A DNA stretch of 64,000 bases from Vesta saturnalis (taxonomy: Eukaryota > Arthropoda > Insecta > Coleoptera > Lampyridae), in contig JARFJB010002143.1 of NCBI GenBank assembly GCA_036346205.1, positions 1,559,001 to 1,623,000 on the forward strand, read 5' to 3'. Numbering within the stretch: the first letter of the stretch is position 1; each line of letters begins with the position of its first letter. Positions 1-10,745 of this stretch are shown piece by piece. Under the pieces are notes generated by a model. That model made no database searches and had not been told where the DNA came from. It saw only the letters and a program-made list of their open reading frames with translations. Made by a program: the position numbers and the translations under genes.

Positions 1-59
1 GTTTGTTTTGCTATCCATCTTTGATCAATTTTTAACTTTGTCACTTAGATCACAATATT

Positions 60-835
60 GATGATGGCTCAAAAAATTGTACATATCCGTTGGCTCTGAA
101 GTCCAAAAAAATAGTGTGTGCGTGTGTGTGTGTGTGTGCGTGCGTACGTGTGTGCGTGCATGGTGTGTGGGTGTGGGTGTGTGTGCGTGCGTGCGTGTGT
201 GTGCGGGTGTTTCGGTGCACAAGCGCGTGCGTGCGCGCGTGCGTGTGTGTGAAAGTGCGTGCAAGCGTACGTGCGTTTGTACAAAAATATGGGTGATACA
301 TCTTTCGGGTGCAATATTTCAACTTTTTGATATTTAGCATAAGGGTAATACCTAAAGCGATTGAATGCAAATTTGATAAGACCTATGTGTATAAACCCCA
401 GTAATTTTTGTTGGTGGCAGTGAAGGGAGTCAGAAGGGGTGGATAAAGTCTTCTGTCGTCCCAATAAGTTAAAAACAAGTCAAACGATTTGGTTGAAATT
501 TTACATAAATGTTTACACGTTGATCTACAGACCATAGTGATGTTTGGTGGTAGTGGTGTTGTGGGATAAGAAGGAAAAGGGGTTAATTTTATATTTTTCG
601 ATCGCAACAATTCAAAGCCCTTGAAAATTGATTTTGTTTAACGTGGACGTAAATTTTGGTGATTTTGAATAATCTAGTTTTTGTTTTATTAACGTTTGAT
701 GTTCCAGTGTTGCAATTTACCATTCCTCTTAGGTTTAATTCCAATATTCTCACTTTTGCCTTAATCATATAAAATTTGGTACATTTTATAATTTCTTTTA
801 ATTCCAAACACGCCTATTTACGCGAGTTTAACTTG
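60..835 (-). repeat. Interspersed repeat family A, diverged copy
   Basis: This stretch resembles the units of the array at 58.47-60.79 kb. Shared landmarks are a 'CCGTT..GTCCAAAAAA' block, then a (TG)n tract, then a block like 'GCGATTGAATTCAA' and a 'GTGATTTTTGGTGGTAGTGG' block near 535-560. The same order of blocks is seen in both places, so this is one family. The strand sign is only a convention: minus-strand frames of several units give related residues such as QFRIDDNNF. No function is known and the copy is not coding. Confidence 0.55.
111..275. repeat. (TG)n / (TGCG)n microsatellite
   Basis: This is an imperfect TG-rich tract with TGCG, GTAC and TGTGG interruptions. It lies inside repeat family A at the same relative position as the TG tracts near 58.6, 59.56 and 59.95 kb. 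Reading frames across it are low-complexity artefacts. Confidence 0.9.
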
Positions 836-1217
836 ATAACTCTTATTAAAGGAATTTGAAAAGATAGTTTAGTCCTTTTGTATAAATTCTGCAGTAAAAT
901 CGACTTAAAAGTTTTTGATTTTTGTTAGCTTAGCGTTCTTCATATCTTTACACCGATAAAATTTTCATTATAGCAATTATCCGTGTGTCGAGTTTGTTTG
1001 TTGCTATAATTATTTCTTTATTGTTAATTCCTAAATTTGTCATTAGATGGTGAAACATAGAGAATTTAATTTTTATAATTATTTACATCTAGAGAATTTT
1101 AATTAAATTTCCAGTTTCAGTAAAATTTTAAATTGAAAAATATGATTAGATGAAGTATTAATAATTAAAACGCGCTAACATTACTGCTGCATCTTTCTAA
1201 AAGCACACTCACTACGA
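836..1217. other. AT-rich stretch, nothing recognised
   Basis: No coding segment, hairpin or repeat was recognised here by eye on either strand. Confidence 0.5.
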
Positions 1218-1418
1218 AATTAAGGATTCCAGCTATTAATGCTGAGTTATGATGTGAGGGTTATTCATGTGCATTGAGGGTGACATCAGTTCAGAGTTAT
1301 AGTTCTTTTGGTTCCCTTTTTTAAAGTAGACAAGTAGATATAGCAATAAAGGATCGACTTTTACAAACATCACTTCAATTTACGCTAATTGCACATTATA
1401 ATTCTGATAATATTCCAA

Positions 1419-1422
<4 letters not shown>
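1218..1422 (+). repeat. Repeat family B, copy 1
   Basis: This segment of about 205 bp matches the reverse complement of 34701-34906 almost base for base. It runs from 'CTATTAATGCTGAGTTATG' to 'GATAATATTCCAATAACTATA', with only a few substitutions and small indels. Both copies run straight into a (TA)n tract at the same end. The high identity suggests a recent mobile or duplicated unit with a TA-rich end. It is not coding. Confidence 0.8.

Positions 1423-1471
<49 letters not shown>
1423..1471. repeat. (TA)n microsatellite
   Basis: An almost pure TA run of about 48 bp at the end of repeat family B copy 1. Confidence 0.95.
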
Positions 1472-1928
1472 CAGTGAGCGTTAAAGTTCTCCCTTCCTAT
1501 TATGTGAGCCATAAAACTGAAATTAATAAAATCTTGGGAAACCGAACTAAGGCACATGTACAACTTTTTTATGGTATTCATTAAAATGGCGAACAGCCGC
1601 CATTTTGCAAAATACTTTTAAATGGGATCATATGGCAAGTAATACCTCATTTGAAAGCTCGTTCCAAGTCCTTTTCAACGGCATCAATAATATTAAAATA
1701 TTACTACTGATTCATGGGTTTCAACCCATAAACGCCAATTAATTCTGGAAAAATATACATTGTAACCATAAAACGTTGCTTCGACACTTCAATGTAGATT
1801 GTATCAGGCAGAGAAGTCTCTCATGCTTTAAGTAATTTAAATCATAGCATTCAATTTGATAACATGGGAATTTTATTAATGCAAACTCATTATTGTGCTC
1901 ATCTCAACGAGAAGCTATATATAAACAC
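1472..1928. other. Non-coding, unclassified
   Basis: No coding segment was seen. A short hairpin 'TGGGTTTCAACCCA' lies near 1714. The sequence from about 1586 to 1680 looks like an old interspersed repeat but could not be assigned. Confidence 0.4.
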
Positions 1929-1929
1929 C

Positions 1930-2990
1930 CTAAGTAATACCCGGATACTTTCCCCACCATTTTTTTTGTGACGTCACTTCCCCCTTTCGTTTTCTAGCCC
2001 CGCCTACTTTAACTTTCGCTCTTATATTTGGTTTTTGATCCCACCTACTGCCTCTGGCTGCGTTCTCAGATTAGAGTCCCAAAGGCAGGCCATGCTTACA
2101 TTTATATTCTGGTTTCTGAGTAGTCCTTGCTTTTTGACGTGTTTTTAGGAAAATGGCCTGGTATCTCCAAGGTTATGTCATAAGGTCGATGACTGTTTAA
2201 TGACTTCCTGGAATTCTTCGTTTTTCGTGTCATTATCCAAATGACTATTGGGCTTTACCATAATGACATGTCATTATTCAAATTACGGATTTTATGATTA
2301 ATTCGGGGATTATGGTTTAATTAAATATTAATGGTAAAGATCATTAGATGTAGATTGATCTCGTATTGAGAGATGCATCTGTATCTAGGTCCTTTTGGCT
2401 GATCAACATCTTGGGGTTGCATCCACATCTAGGGTCCTTTTGGCTTGGTGCGCCACCTTGTTTCCATGTGCGTTTTGGCTTTCCACCATATTGTTGACAC
2501 CATCTTGTTTTGTGTGCCTTTTTGGTTTTCCGCCATGTCTCCGTGTGGTGTGCCTTTTGGGGTTTTTCGCCATCTTGCTTCCGTGTGCCTTTTTGGTGTA
2601 CGCCCATCTCGTATGAACGATTTCATCGGTATCTAGATCATTTTAGTTGGTCAACATCTTTTTATTAAACCTTAATCCGCGAATGAATATAAAATTGGCA
2701 ATTTTAATAATGGTTGTCATTAGGTAGAAACCCAAAAATTCATTTTGATAATGACCGTAAAACCAATCCCAGGAAGTCATTAAAACATGGAAAAAAGCAA
2801 AGGCTAATCAGAAACCAGAATCTAAAGGTGAGCAGGGTCTGTCCTTAGAACTTTAATCACAGCGCGCAGTTTGAGGCAGTAGGCAGGACGAAGGACTAGT
2901 CAGAGAAGAGAAAGCCTAAGTGGGCGGTGTCAGAACGTTAAAAGAATCGTGGGATATGACGTCACAAAAATGAGATAATAACTTAAACAA
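1930..2990. mobile_element. Foldback element 1 with diverged long inverted arms
   Basis: The left arm (about 1930-2335) and right arm (about 2640-2990) are inverted copies of each other. Matching landmarks are TTTTTGTGACGTCA at 1965-1979 against TGACGTCACAAAAA near 2957-2970; CCTACTGCCTC near 2045 against GAGGCAGTAGG near 2873; ATTCTGGTTTCTGA near 2105 against TCAGAAACCAGAAT near 2809; and TTTAATGACTTCCTGG near 2197 against CCAGGAAGTCATTAAA near 2769. The arms are clearly diverged, so the element is old. No transposase lies inside; the centre holds a minisatellite. This organisation matches foldback-type DNA elements. The target-site duplication could not be fixed by eye. Confidence 0.75.
2385..2625. 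repeat. Internal minisatellite of foldback element 1
   Basis: About five degenerate repeats of roughly 36 bp are built on 'CGCCATCTTG' plus 'TTCCGTGTGCCTTTTTGG'. They start near 2390, 2450, 2497, 2540 and 2569. They fill the space between the inverted arms. Open frames on both strands here are caused by the repeat and lack domain similarity. Confidence 0.65.
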
Positions 2991-3103
2991 ACAAAAGGAA
3001 AGTCTTAGATTAAATAGGTTTTAGCAATTTGTAATTAGGGTGCTTTTCTATGTTCTTCCTAGACCTCGAAGTAAATGATTTCCAATTAGTTATCACAACA
3101 TTG

Positions 3104-3105
<2 letters not shown>

Positions 3106-3161
<56 letters not shown>
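3106..3161. repeat. (TA)n microsatellite
   Basis: A pure TA run of about 55 bp, directly abutting the left arm of foldback element 2. Confidence 0.95.
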
Positions 3162-3164
<3 letters not shown>

Positions 3165-3801
3165 ATACCGTTATTTCTCCGGTGTTGTCTCGCGTTTGCT
3201 GCTTGTATCTGGCTCTGTCAGTACAAAAACGCCGTTTCGGTGTAGTCTAATTTTCCTTTTTTAGGTTCTCTCCAACTACTTGGCGCTGCTTCGTGTTAGT
3301 AGAATCGCATACTTTCACCACTTCCACTTCTTTCACTTCGGCTACTTTTTCCTTTTCCGTTTTCTCGGTGTTGCTTGTTGTTTGTCCTGCTTTGGGTGCT
3401 GTTGATGTAGCTGATTCTTGTGAGGGTGCGTGTTTCCTTGTGTGGGGATGTTTGGCATATTGGACAATCTTCGAGAATCATCAAACATCGCCACACATGG
3501 AAACCGGCACCCAAGCAAGAATCACCTACACTAACAGCGTCCACAACAGAATGAACAGAATGAACGAGAAAACGGAAAAGCGCAAATGAAAGCAGTGAAA
3601 GTAGATAAAACTAGATTACTAATAGGAAACCGGACAGCGTGACATAAGTTCGACTCGACTAACACGGAGCAGAGCCAAGCGGTTGGAGAGAGCCTGAAGA
3701 TAGAAAATTGGACCTTGCAGAAGCGTAGTTTTTGTACGGACAGGACTAAGAGACAACAGCAGCAGACGCGAGACAACACTCAGTGAAACAGCGTTACTGC
3801 A
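3161..3801. mobile_element. Foldback element 2, near-palindrome of about 640 bp
   Basis: The left arm (3161-about 3465) and right arm (about 3490-3801) are inverted copies with a short loop around 3470-3485. Examples are GTGTTGTCTCGCGT near 3184 against ACGCGAGACAACAC near 3767; TTTTCCGTTTTCTCG near 3353 against CGAGAAAACGGAAAA near 3565; and GTGATTCTTGC-like against GCAAGAATCAC near 3515. Both ends lie at or near TA tracts (3106-3161 and 3829-3854). No complete transposase gene is present. It is probably a non-autonomous element. The frames inside are hairpin shadows. Confidence 0.8.
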
Positions 3802-3828
3802 TACTACACTCGCGGAAACGTGACTACC

Positions 3829-3888
<60 letters not shown>

Positions 3889-3890
3889 CA
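3829..3890. repeat. (TA)n followed by (CATA)n microsatellite
   Basis: A TA run (3829-3854) is followed by about nine CATA units. It lies 27 bp beyond the right arm of foldback element 2. Confidence 0.95.
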
Positions 3891-4284
3891 TCAGCGTTGT
3901 CTATCTGATGGTCCGTGATTCTCATTATTCCTTAGAATTTACTTGTTTGAAGATCTGTAAAATTTCATAACAATCAAGTTTGTACTTACTATTAACATGT
4001 TTGATAAAGATACCTTATCTACTACATGATTTTTATCAAACATACGTAAGGCTACGGCAGACTTGTTCCAACGTTTGTATTTTATATGAGCTTAATGTTC
4101 ATTAAAGCGAATTATGATAGGTCGTTTAGTTTGCTGATCCTGGATTGCCTAAACGAGTATGCAAACTATGTATTATCTGTAGTACTGTCTGTTTTCAAAT
4201 TAACTTTGGAGAGGATTTTTTTTTTGTATAAGCAGGATATTTAGGTAACTTTGGAATAACACATTAGAGAGGTCAGGTGAAACA
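3891..4284. other. AT-rich spacer, nothing recognised
   Basis: No gene or element was recognised between the microsatellite and the LINE remnant. Confidence 0.5.
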
Positions 4285-5235
4285 GTCGTAGTAGCTTTAG
4301 ATATTTATTTCAAAGGTTTTTGACCAGGTTTGGCACAAGTGCCTACTTGCCAAACTCACTTCATCCAGGTTATCCGATAATTGGGAATCCAGCTTTCTTG
4401 ACAAAATACGTATACGCGTTGTCGTCGATGGCTTCTTTTCGAAAGAAACTACTATTAACACGGGCGTACCCCAAGGATCAGTGATAGTTCCCACACTTTC
4501 CGTTGCTTTGCAGATGACAGCACTCTACATTGTAGTTCTTCCCAGTTTTCCCACAATAAGTCTAGTCAGGATGTTAAGGTGAAAATGGCAGCCTCAATCA
4601 ACAGTGACTTAGAACGTGTCCTTGAATGGGGAAGGGATAATCTACCCACGTTCAACGCCGACATAACCTAGCCTTGCCTTGTGTCCGCCAAGAAACACCG
4701 ATCATTTCTTGCTGTAAATATGAATTGCTTAGATCTCAAGTTTTCAAACTCTTTTTCTATGGCAGCCAGCAAAACAGTTGCCCGTAAACTGGGCTTTCTA
4801 TACAGATCTAAACAACTCCTTTTACTGTATAAAGCTCAAATTCGACCTCATCTGGAATACAATTCCCACCTCTGAGTCAGTGCTCACCAATACGCCCTTG
4901 ATATGGTAAACCGAATCCAAAAAAGGGCTGTAAGGCTTATAAATGACCCGTCTATGACTTCTGACCGACAGTGTCTTGAGCACAGAAGAATAGTTTCGGT
5001 TCTTTCCTTGTTTTATCGCTATTACCATGGCAAGTGTGCCTCCGAAATACACTCATTAATACCTTCGCAGGCCATCTTCGCTAGGAACACTCGGTTTGCC
5101 CATTCACACCATAATTACGCACTAAAAATTCCATCTTGTCACACTAAACGGGAGCAATCTACATTTTTCCACACAGCGACCAAATTGTGGAACCCAGTTC
5201 CTGTTTTTCTCCAAATTTTGACTTTACTATAAGTA
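4285..5235 (+). pseudogene. Degenerate LINE reverse transcriptase (CR1/Jockey-like)
   Basis: Several plus-strand frames together follow a non-LTR RT. At about 4290-4320 'VALDI..' and 'VWHKCLLAKL' match the conserved AFD.VWH region. GVPQGSV is at 4463-4483 and the catalytic box reads FADDSTLH at about 4507-4530, preceded by a deletion that removes the block normally lying between GVPQGS and FADD. The C-terminal part is best kept: 4681-4875 gives LYKAQIRPHLEY and 4903-5232 gives RIQKRAVRLINDPS, HRRIVSVLSLFYRYYHGKC and LWNPVP, all typical of the thumb and tail of CR1/Jockey-type elements. Frameshifts and stops make it inactive. The 5' endonuclease part is missing. The exact clade is uncertain. 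Confidence 0.8.
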
Positions 5236-5239
5236 AACA

Positions 5240-5545
5240 AAAATGTTTACATACTTTATTTCTATTTGTTCTTTAGCGTTACCTAATGTAGTTGTATTTA
5301 AATTTAAATTTTCTACAAAGTTCTCAACAGTTCAAATTTTAGAATTAAGAATGGCAAACACATCATCCACGTTTCTAATCCAAACTCTAAAAAAATAAAG
5401 TAAATCGCTTTGTAAGTGTGTTTCAAATTTATCCATGAATAGATTGACCACAAAAGAAGATAAGCCATTATCCATGGTCGTGCCATGTTCTTGTTTGAAA
5501 AATGGATGGTTAATTTTAGAAAAGGTTGGCTTTATACACAACTTT
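5240..5545 (-). pseudogene. Penelope-like element RT fragment
   Basis: The minus-strand frame 5541-5332 reads FFKQEHGTTM, then LSSFVVNLFMDKFE, then WIRNVDDVFAI. This follows the Penelope-like RT core (a Q.GT.MG..LSP..A.LFMD.FE block and a RYVDDVF catalytic block). The two catalytic aspartates of VDD are kept, although the preceding tyrosine is asparagine. A plausible continuation with one stop runs to about 5240. It is only a fragment of the RT and abuts the end of the MULE remnant, so one probably inserted beside or into the other. Confidence 0.7.
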
Positions 5546-6850
5546 TAATCCATATTGTAATTGTGGGATATCGTTCTAAGGTGTTCGGTGATATTTCGGC
5601 CATTGTAATTGGCCACCTTATTTAGAATTCTTTCGTCGGCTTTCGCATTCCGTCTTATCTTGTCTGTGTCATTACGACCGGTTATTGCTTTTTCCTAGTC
5701 AGCATTATATGCTGCTTGAACGTTCTTTACATTTTCTATAAAGGTCCATAGTGTAGAATGTGCAATCCCAGAACCGAAGGCCAATTGCAACTTGCAATGA
5801 CATGCTTCCGCGAAATTATTAGTCTGTCTTTTCTATTCAAAGTGCGATAGTAAAGGGACCACATTGCCGTTGGAAACGTTACCGGCACTCTGGTTTCATT
5901 ATTTCTAAGCCGGCGGCTGATGTAATTATTGCTGAATCATACCAAAATTGGTTCGAATTCATCTGGCAAATAATGCCTTCGAACATTCTTTACCAGGTGG
6001 AGTAAACACCGTCATATTTCTGCTTCTGGGAAAACTTGTACCGCCTGGTGAGTGCCCAATTTATAAATCATGTTGATGCTTTCTGGATTCACTTGTGGCC
6101 AAAATTCTCTTATCATGTTGAACTATTTAAGGTATGTTTCTGCGATCTTATCGGGCAACAAACAATACCGGAAAAACTGGGCCCTTACCTTCGTGCGTAT
6201 TTTTTCTTGCCAAAACGACAAATATTTGGGCGAAAAGTGATGGACGCAATAAGAAAATGCCGCCTACAAATAATTCTTTCACACTTGCACTCCACGTTGA
6301 ATGGTATACTATACCAGGTATCAATATTCGCTGTGGATACGCCTGAACTCTTTCAGAATCTACCAGCAAAAAATTCTCAAAATTTTTGGAGCTGTACTCG
6401 TATAGCGAGTGCTCTTGTGAAATGTTAATAGCCTTGCCAGTTTCTGGATTTGCCGTTGTTATTCACGGTTTAATTCTTACTCTCCGAATGGTCCTCCGCA
6501 TATCATTTGAATTTGGGAGAATTCCTTTGATGGCGGCTGGAACATTCCCCAAAATTTTCCATCTAATTTGTGTAGGATTTTCCATCATTGTTGCGGTATT
6601 TATTTGTTGTAAAATAAATAACATTTGCAGCATTCTCTGCTATATGAATTGAAAGTACCTTCTACAATGTTAGTCCATATCCTTCCTTTGCAATTTTTGG
6701 TGTTTGCGTTGACAGCGCAAGAACTGAATTGCGTTGTATTTATTGGTTTTATCCTTGGTATACCCATCCCAGGAATATTGTGCCTGGCCCCTTTGGCTGA
6801 GCACGTTTTCCATCTCTCTGAACAAAAAACCGAGGAGTTAATCCATTGAA
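5546..6850 (-). pseudogene. MULE-type transposase remnant with FLYWCH-like finger
   Basis: In minus-strand order, about 6830-6690 gives a FLYWCH-like segment (GWVYTKDKTN, FLRCQRKHQ). About 6370-6150 gives the MULE core: RVQAYPQRILI, then LFAQIFVVLARKN and VFPVLFV, matching the 'F.DGTFK..P.LFAQIFVI.A' block of Mutator-like transposases. The expected D of DGTF is replaced here (GGIF). About 5870-5820 gives a segment like YRTLNRKDRLIISRKH, and 5810-5549 gives the C-terminal end with ANYNGRNITEHLRTIS and a stop near 5547. Several frameshifts and stops break it. In life such an enzyme would cut and move its own DNA in the nucleus; this copy cannot. Confidence 0.65.
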
Positions 6851-7327
6851 TCTGTACTCTAATAAATAATTTTGTTTACATTAATCGATGAATATAAACT
6901 AATTACAACAACGTTGGCTTATGTATTTCGGTACGCGACAACTTACAAAATAAATAAAATCTCACACACTATGACTACTTCTAATATAAATCTGTAATAA
7001 TTGGGTAACGATTTTTTGTTTGTTAGTACGCTCATGCTTATGGTTAGTTAGTATTTTACTTATTTATAGCTTATATATCTTATTCGTGGACTGTTCAGGA
7101 GTCCTTCTTTTCTTCAGCCCTGGTCAATCCATGTTTGTTGGGTTGCGATCTTTTGTTGTTATTGTATAGTTTACAATCATGAGATGTGCTTATTTTTGGA
7201 AAAAAAAGGGTTTATTTATTTAATATATAGTAGTGCGTTAATCGGCTTAGATGTGTATATTGTTAAGTGGGGTGCAGTGTGCTTAGTGCGATTTATTAGA
7301 TTCGTCGTCCGGTTTCTTACTGGGTCG
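6851..7327. other. Non-coding; probable 3' end of the Jockey copy
   Basis: No conserved protein segment was seen. The part next to 7328 is likely the 3' untranslated part of the minus-strand Jockey-like element. The end of that element could not be located. Confidence 0.4.
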
Positions 7328-8465
7328 TCATCGAATAGACGGGGAGATGCGGAGGGCATATCGGATGTTGTTCAGGGAATCTTCTATCTCCTCGGGGAGG
7401 TCGTCGAAGAGTTGTGTAAGGATCGCGGGGGAATGTTTAAATTTTAATATAGGCTTTGTGGGAATTAGGGAAAACGGTAGTTGTAGGGTATGGTAAGGAT
7501 CTCTTTGGTTGGGATAGTGTCGCCGAAGATTCTTTTACGTGCAAAGTTTTTCTGCAGTGTTTGGATTCTGTATATGATGGTTGGTATGTTTGCGTGTTGT
7601 GAGGTCGCTAGGGTACCTGAGAGGTAACCTGTGTATGCATCTGAGGATTCGGCGTTCACAGGAGGCGATAGAGGAAATGTGATTATATTGGTTCCTAATC
7701 CTATTGAGTGTTTTTTAACATCGGGGAGCCAATTCAGGGTTCTAGTAAAGAGGATTCGTAGGTAGGTGATTTCATCTTGGAGTGGGAGTCTTTCTTGATT
7801 TAGGGTGAGGGAAACGTTTCTGGAGGCTAGCTTTGGGAACTTCTCTTCAGTGTAATTAGGATGGCGGAAGAGGATAGTTTGGGTTTTGGTGGGATTGACG
7901 CATATTCTCCACTGGTTAACCCAGTTGGAGAAATTCCAAAAGGTTTTCGATATGAGGCGGGAGGCCGTTTCGTTGTTTCGATTAACCGCCCAGAAGGCGG
8001 TGTCATCCGCAAACTGCGTAACGACTACTCCGGGTTGTGTGACTTCGGGAATGTCGGATGCGAAGATAGTATATAGGATCGGGGCTAAGGCAGAGCCTTG
8101 CGGTACGCCTGCTGTAGGTTGAAAAGGATCGGGGAAGGTTTTCCTTACTTTCACTCGAACTGACCTATTGGTTAGGTACGGCAGTAGGAGTTTGGAGAAG
8201 GGGTCGGGTATATTGAGATTACGGATCTTGTGCAGGAGACCGGGTGCCAGACCCTGTCGAATGCTAGCTTAATGTCCAGAAACACAGCCAGATTGCATTG
8301 CTTGTGATTAAATGCCCTGGTAGTCTCTGTAAGCAGCTTCAACAAGGGATCGTGACACGTTCGGTTGGGAGGGAAGCCGAATTGGCTGTTGGGAAGAAGG
8401 TCGTTGAATTCTAGGTGGTCCCTGAGTCGCCTGGCTAGAATCTGCTCGAAGCATTTTCCGAGTCA
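7328..8465 (-). pseudogene. Jockey-clade LINE ORF2, RT fragment
   Basis: The minus strand from 8465 reads GKCFEQILARRLRDHLEFND, then SQFGFPPNRTCHD and a VFLDI.LAFDRVWH segment, in two frames. The long frame 8154-7465 then gives AGVPQGSALAPILYTIFASDIP and the catalytic box QFADDTAFW, followed by the thumb (CVNPTKTQ..LF) and YLRILFTRTLNW. After a stop at 7465 another frame to about 7328 gives LTQLFDDLPEEIEDSLNN, like Jockey C-termini. FADD, GVPQGS and the order of blocks point to the Jockey clade. The 5' part is lost exactly where a Tc1/mariner-like fragment begins (8466). Confidence 0.85.
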
Positions 8466-9700
8466 ACACAGGAGGGAAATGAAATACAATGTTGGAACAT
8501 GTGACTGTTTAAATCTCCCCCCAAAAAGTAGGTACCTATAACACGGGTGTCCAGAATTCCACCCCATACAATGGTAAACCATCTGTGTTGGGGGTGTAGG
8601 GTTCTAAAGAAATGGGGATTATTGTCACTATAATAGTGGTAATTAAGTATGTCCATTCACTAATCTATGATTAATGAACGTAGATTCGTCTGAGAATAAA
8701 ATGAAATCCAAAGAATTATCATCTTCTCTTACTTGATCTAAAATCGATAAGCAAAACTCAATCCGTGAAACATAGTCGCTTTCGTAGAGTTCCTGGTGCA
8801 AATGAATATGATCAGGATGAAACTTATACTTTTTATTGTTTCAAAATTCAACTGTTTTTAAAAACCATAGCAACCTGTGGCATGGCTAATATGATTTGAT
8901 TATTCTAATAATACCCATAGACAAGTATTTTATTAATTTAATGGACCCAATAGGTATAACAAAAAAATAATATCTGTTGTTTGAAAATAAAAATGAGGAT
9001 ATAAATGGATAGAGGACAAAAAAGTAGGATGAAGGTCTTATGGTTGTAAGTTATGCCTTTTTCATACAAAAATCGATGAAAATTTTAAAATCGCCATATT
9101 GAAAATATCGATTTTTGAAAATTTTTAACTTCAGTTTTTTTTATTCTGCCATCCTGGAATGTCTTGATTGAAGTACAAATTGCACTATTTGTTTTGGTCA
9201 TAGCGCACTTCGTTTTTTTTTTTTGAAAAATTCAAATAAATGTCAAAATAGGTTAAACTGTAGAGCTCCATAAGTCAAAATATATTAATCTTAGGTATAG
9301 GACATGCTACATAAATATGTTTTTGCAAAATAGCAAAATGTTAATCGTTTCCAGGAAAAAAGAAAGTGATTGTCATTTGTTTTTTTGCTTAGAATATGCA
9401 TATTACTCAACCCAATCGTCGACCAGATTTTCTAATTTTTATCTAAAGCCGTTTTAAAATGCGAGCCTGGGTAGTAGTTCCGTTGTCACGCGGTGTATAG
9501 ATCTTCTGTGAGAGAGCCAGTAACGTTAAATTGATTTTCTGCATTTCCGAGGTAGGTTTCTGCCTAACAAGTTTTTCATAAACCAGACTACCCGTTCTGC
9601 GAAATAGTGCATGGAGTTTTTCAAGGGATCGTTTATCAGGATTATCCCTATTGGGATAACATTCAGCATACACCCTTGAAGCAAACAAGCAATTTCTAAA
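8466..9700 (-). pseudogene. IS630/Tc1/mariner transposase, two broken parts
   Basis: The N-terminal helix-turn-helix part is at 9688-9443: ASRVYAECYPNRDNP, FRRTGSLVYEK and QARILKRL. The catalytic part is at about 8825-8466: HPDHIHLHQELYESDY, LFSDESTFINH (first Asp), NPHFFRTLHPQHRW and VWGGILDTRVIGTYF. Both match the better kept copy at 10.96-12.17 kb. The roughly 600 bp between them (about 8830-9440) hold no recognised coding sequence and may be an enlarged intron or an insertion. The part with the second and third catalytic residues is gone, replaced by the truncated Jockey element. Confidence 0.75.
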
Positions 9701-10116
9701 ATCTAATTATCAATAGCGTATCCATGCGTTACGCCAGTGGATACTTCCTCATTTCTTGATAAATTAAAACTGTTCAACTATTTGTAAACTTAAATGAGAA
9801 TAAATTACTATCCTCATTAAAAACCCTATTCAACGAGATTGCTATGGCACTTGCCAAGTTTATTTAACATTTCGTAACATCTAATTTCGCAAATAGTTTA
9901 TAGTTTAAAAATAAGACTTTAAAAACTGCTTTTTATTCGAAATCTAAGCCAGGTAAGTATAGGAGACCATAATACAGTTTGAAAGAGCATCTAAACCTGC
10001 GTCGATTCAGTTTAAAAAATACAGAGTGTTTCATTCAAAATACCGAAGTTTTTCTTAAAAATAAACCTTAGGACTACAACAGTAATTGTTCGCGCCTCTG
10101 TGTACATTTAATGGAA
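9701..10116. other. Non-coding spacer
   Basis: No gene or element was recognised up to the long inverted repeat that starts near 10117. Confidence 0.4.
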
Positions 10117-10745
10117 CGTGTACCGGGTGAGTCATTAAGGAAGGAAGCCGGCTATATCCCAGAAACCGCTTATGTTACGACTTCCAAAAAAAAAAATTCT
10201 TTAGTAAATGTGGCAAAGAGAAAATGCTGGAAATAATTTTAAAGTTTGTAAATAGACCGTAGGTGGCGTAACTGCTGTAGTAAATTAAAAAATGTCTAAT
10301 AAGTAACAGAAACTTAAGGAAAAGGTATATTGGAAATATCGTAGTTGTATTTTTGGGACAATTTTACCCATTTCTTGTATAAGAAGTTTTTCTCTAACTT
10401 CACAGGTTTTCCGTAGGGGGAGCTGCGAAAGTTGTCAGACAAACACGTAATTATCTTCGGAACCAGTTATCGAATCTTAAAAACTAATATTTCGTTGCAA
10501 AGGTCTTTTCTTGCGCTATTCGTTGATGTATTAAAAAGATAAGTTTGATTAACGAACAAACCGCTAGAGGACGCTTTCCAAATATTGCTGAAATTTTAGC
10601 GATTTTCTTCAAAATATTAAATACAATGGTATGTTTTTTTATATTTAAGTGAGAAAGAGCATAAAATTTCGCCTATATCCTGAAAATTTCAAGTCGATAT
10701 CTTTGTTGGTTTCAATTTTATACCTACTTTAAGTTCAGATCCATG
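10117..10745 (+). repeat. Left terminal inverted repeat of the 10.1-kb element
   Basis: Inverse match to 12373-12838. A segment at about 10181-10360 has no partner in the right arm and is flanked on both sides by the trinucleotide GAC, which suggests a small later insertion. Confidence 0.75.

Noticed and set aside
25..370. Open frames in the first 370 bp
   Set aside because: They are caused by the (TG)n tract.
2344..2636. Overlapping frames on both strands in foldback element 1
   Set aside because: They result from the internal minisatellite.
3106..3161. TA tracts as TATA promoters
   Set aside because: They are simple repeats found many times in the window without linked genes.
3293..3891. 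Several frames of 80-98 codons in foldback element 2
   Set aside because: The same sequence is read from both arms of a palindrome; there is no domain similarity.
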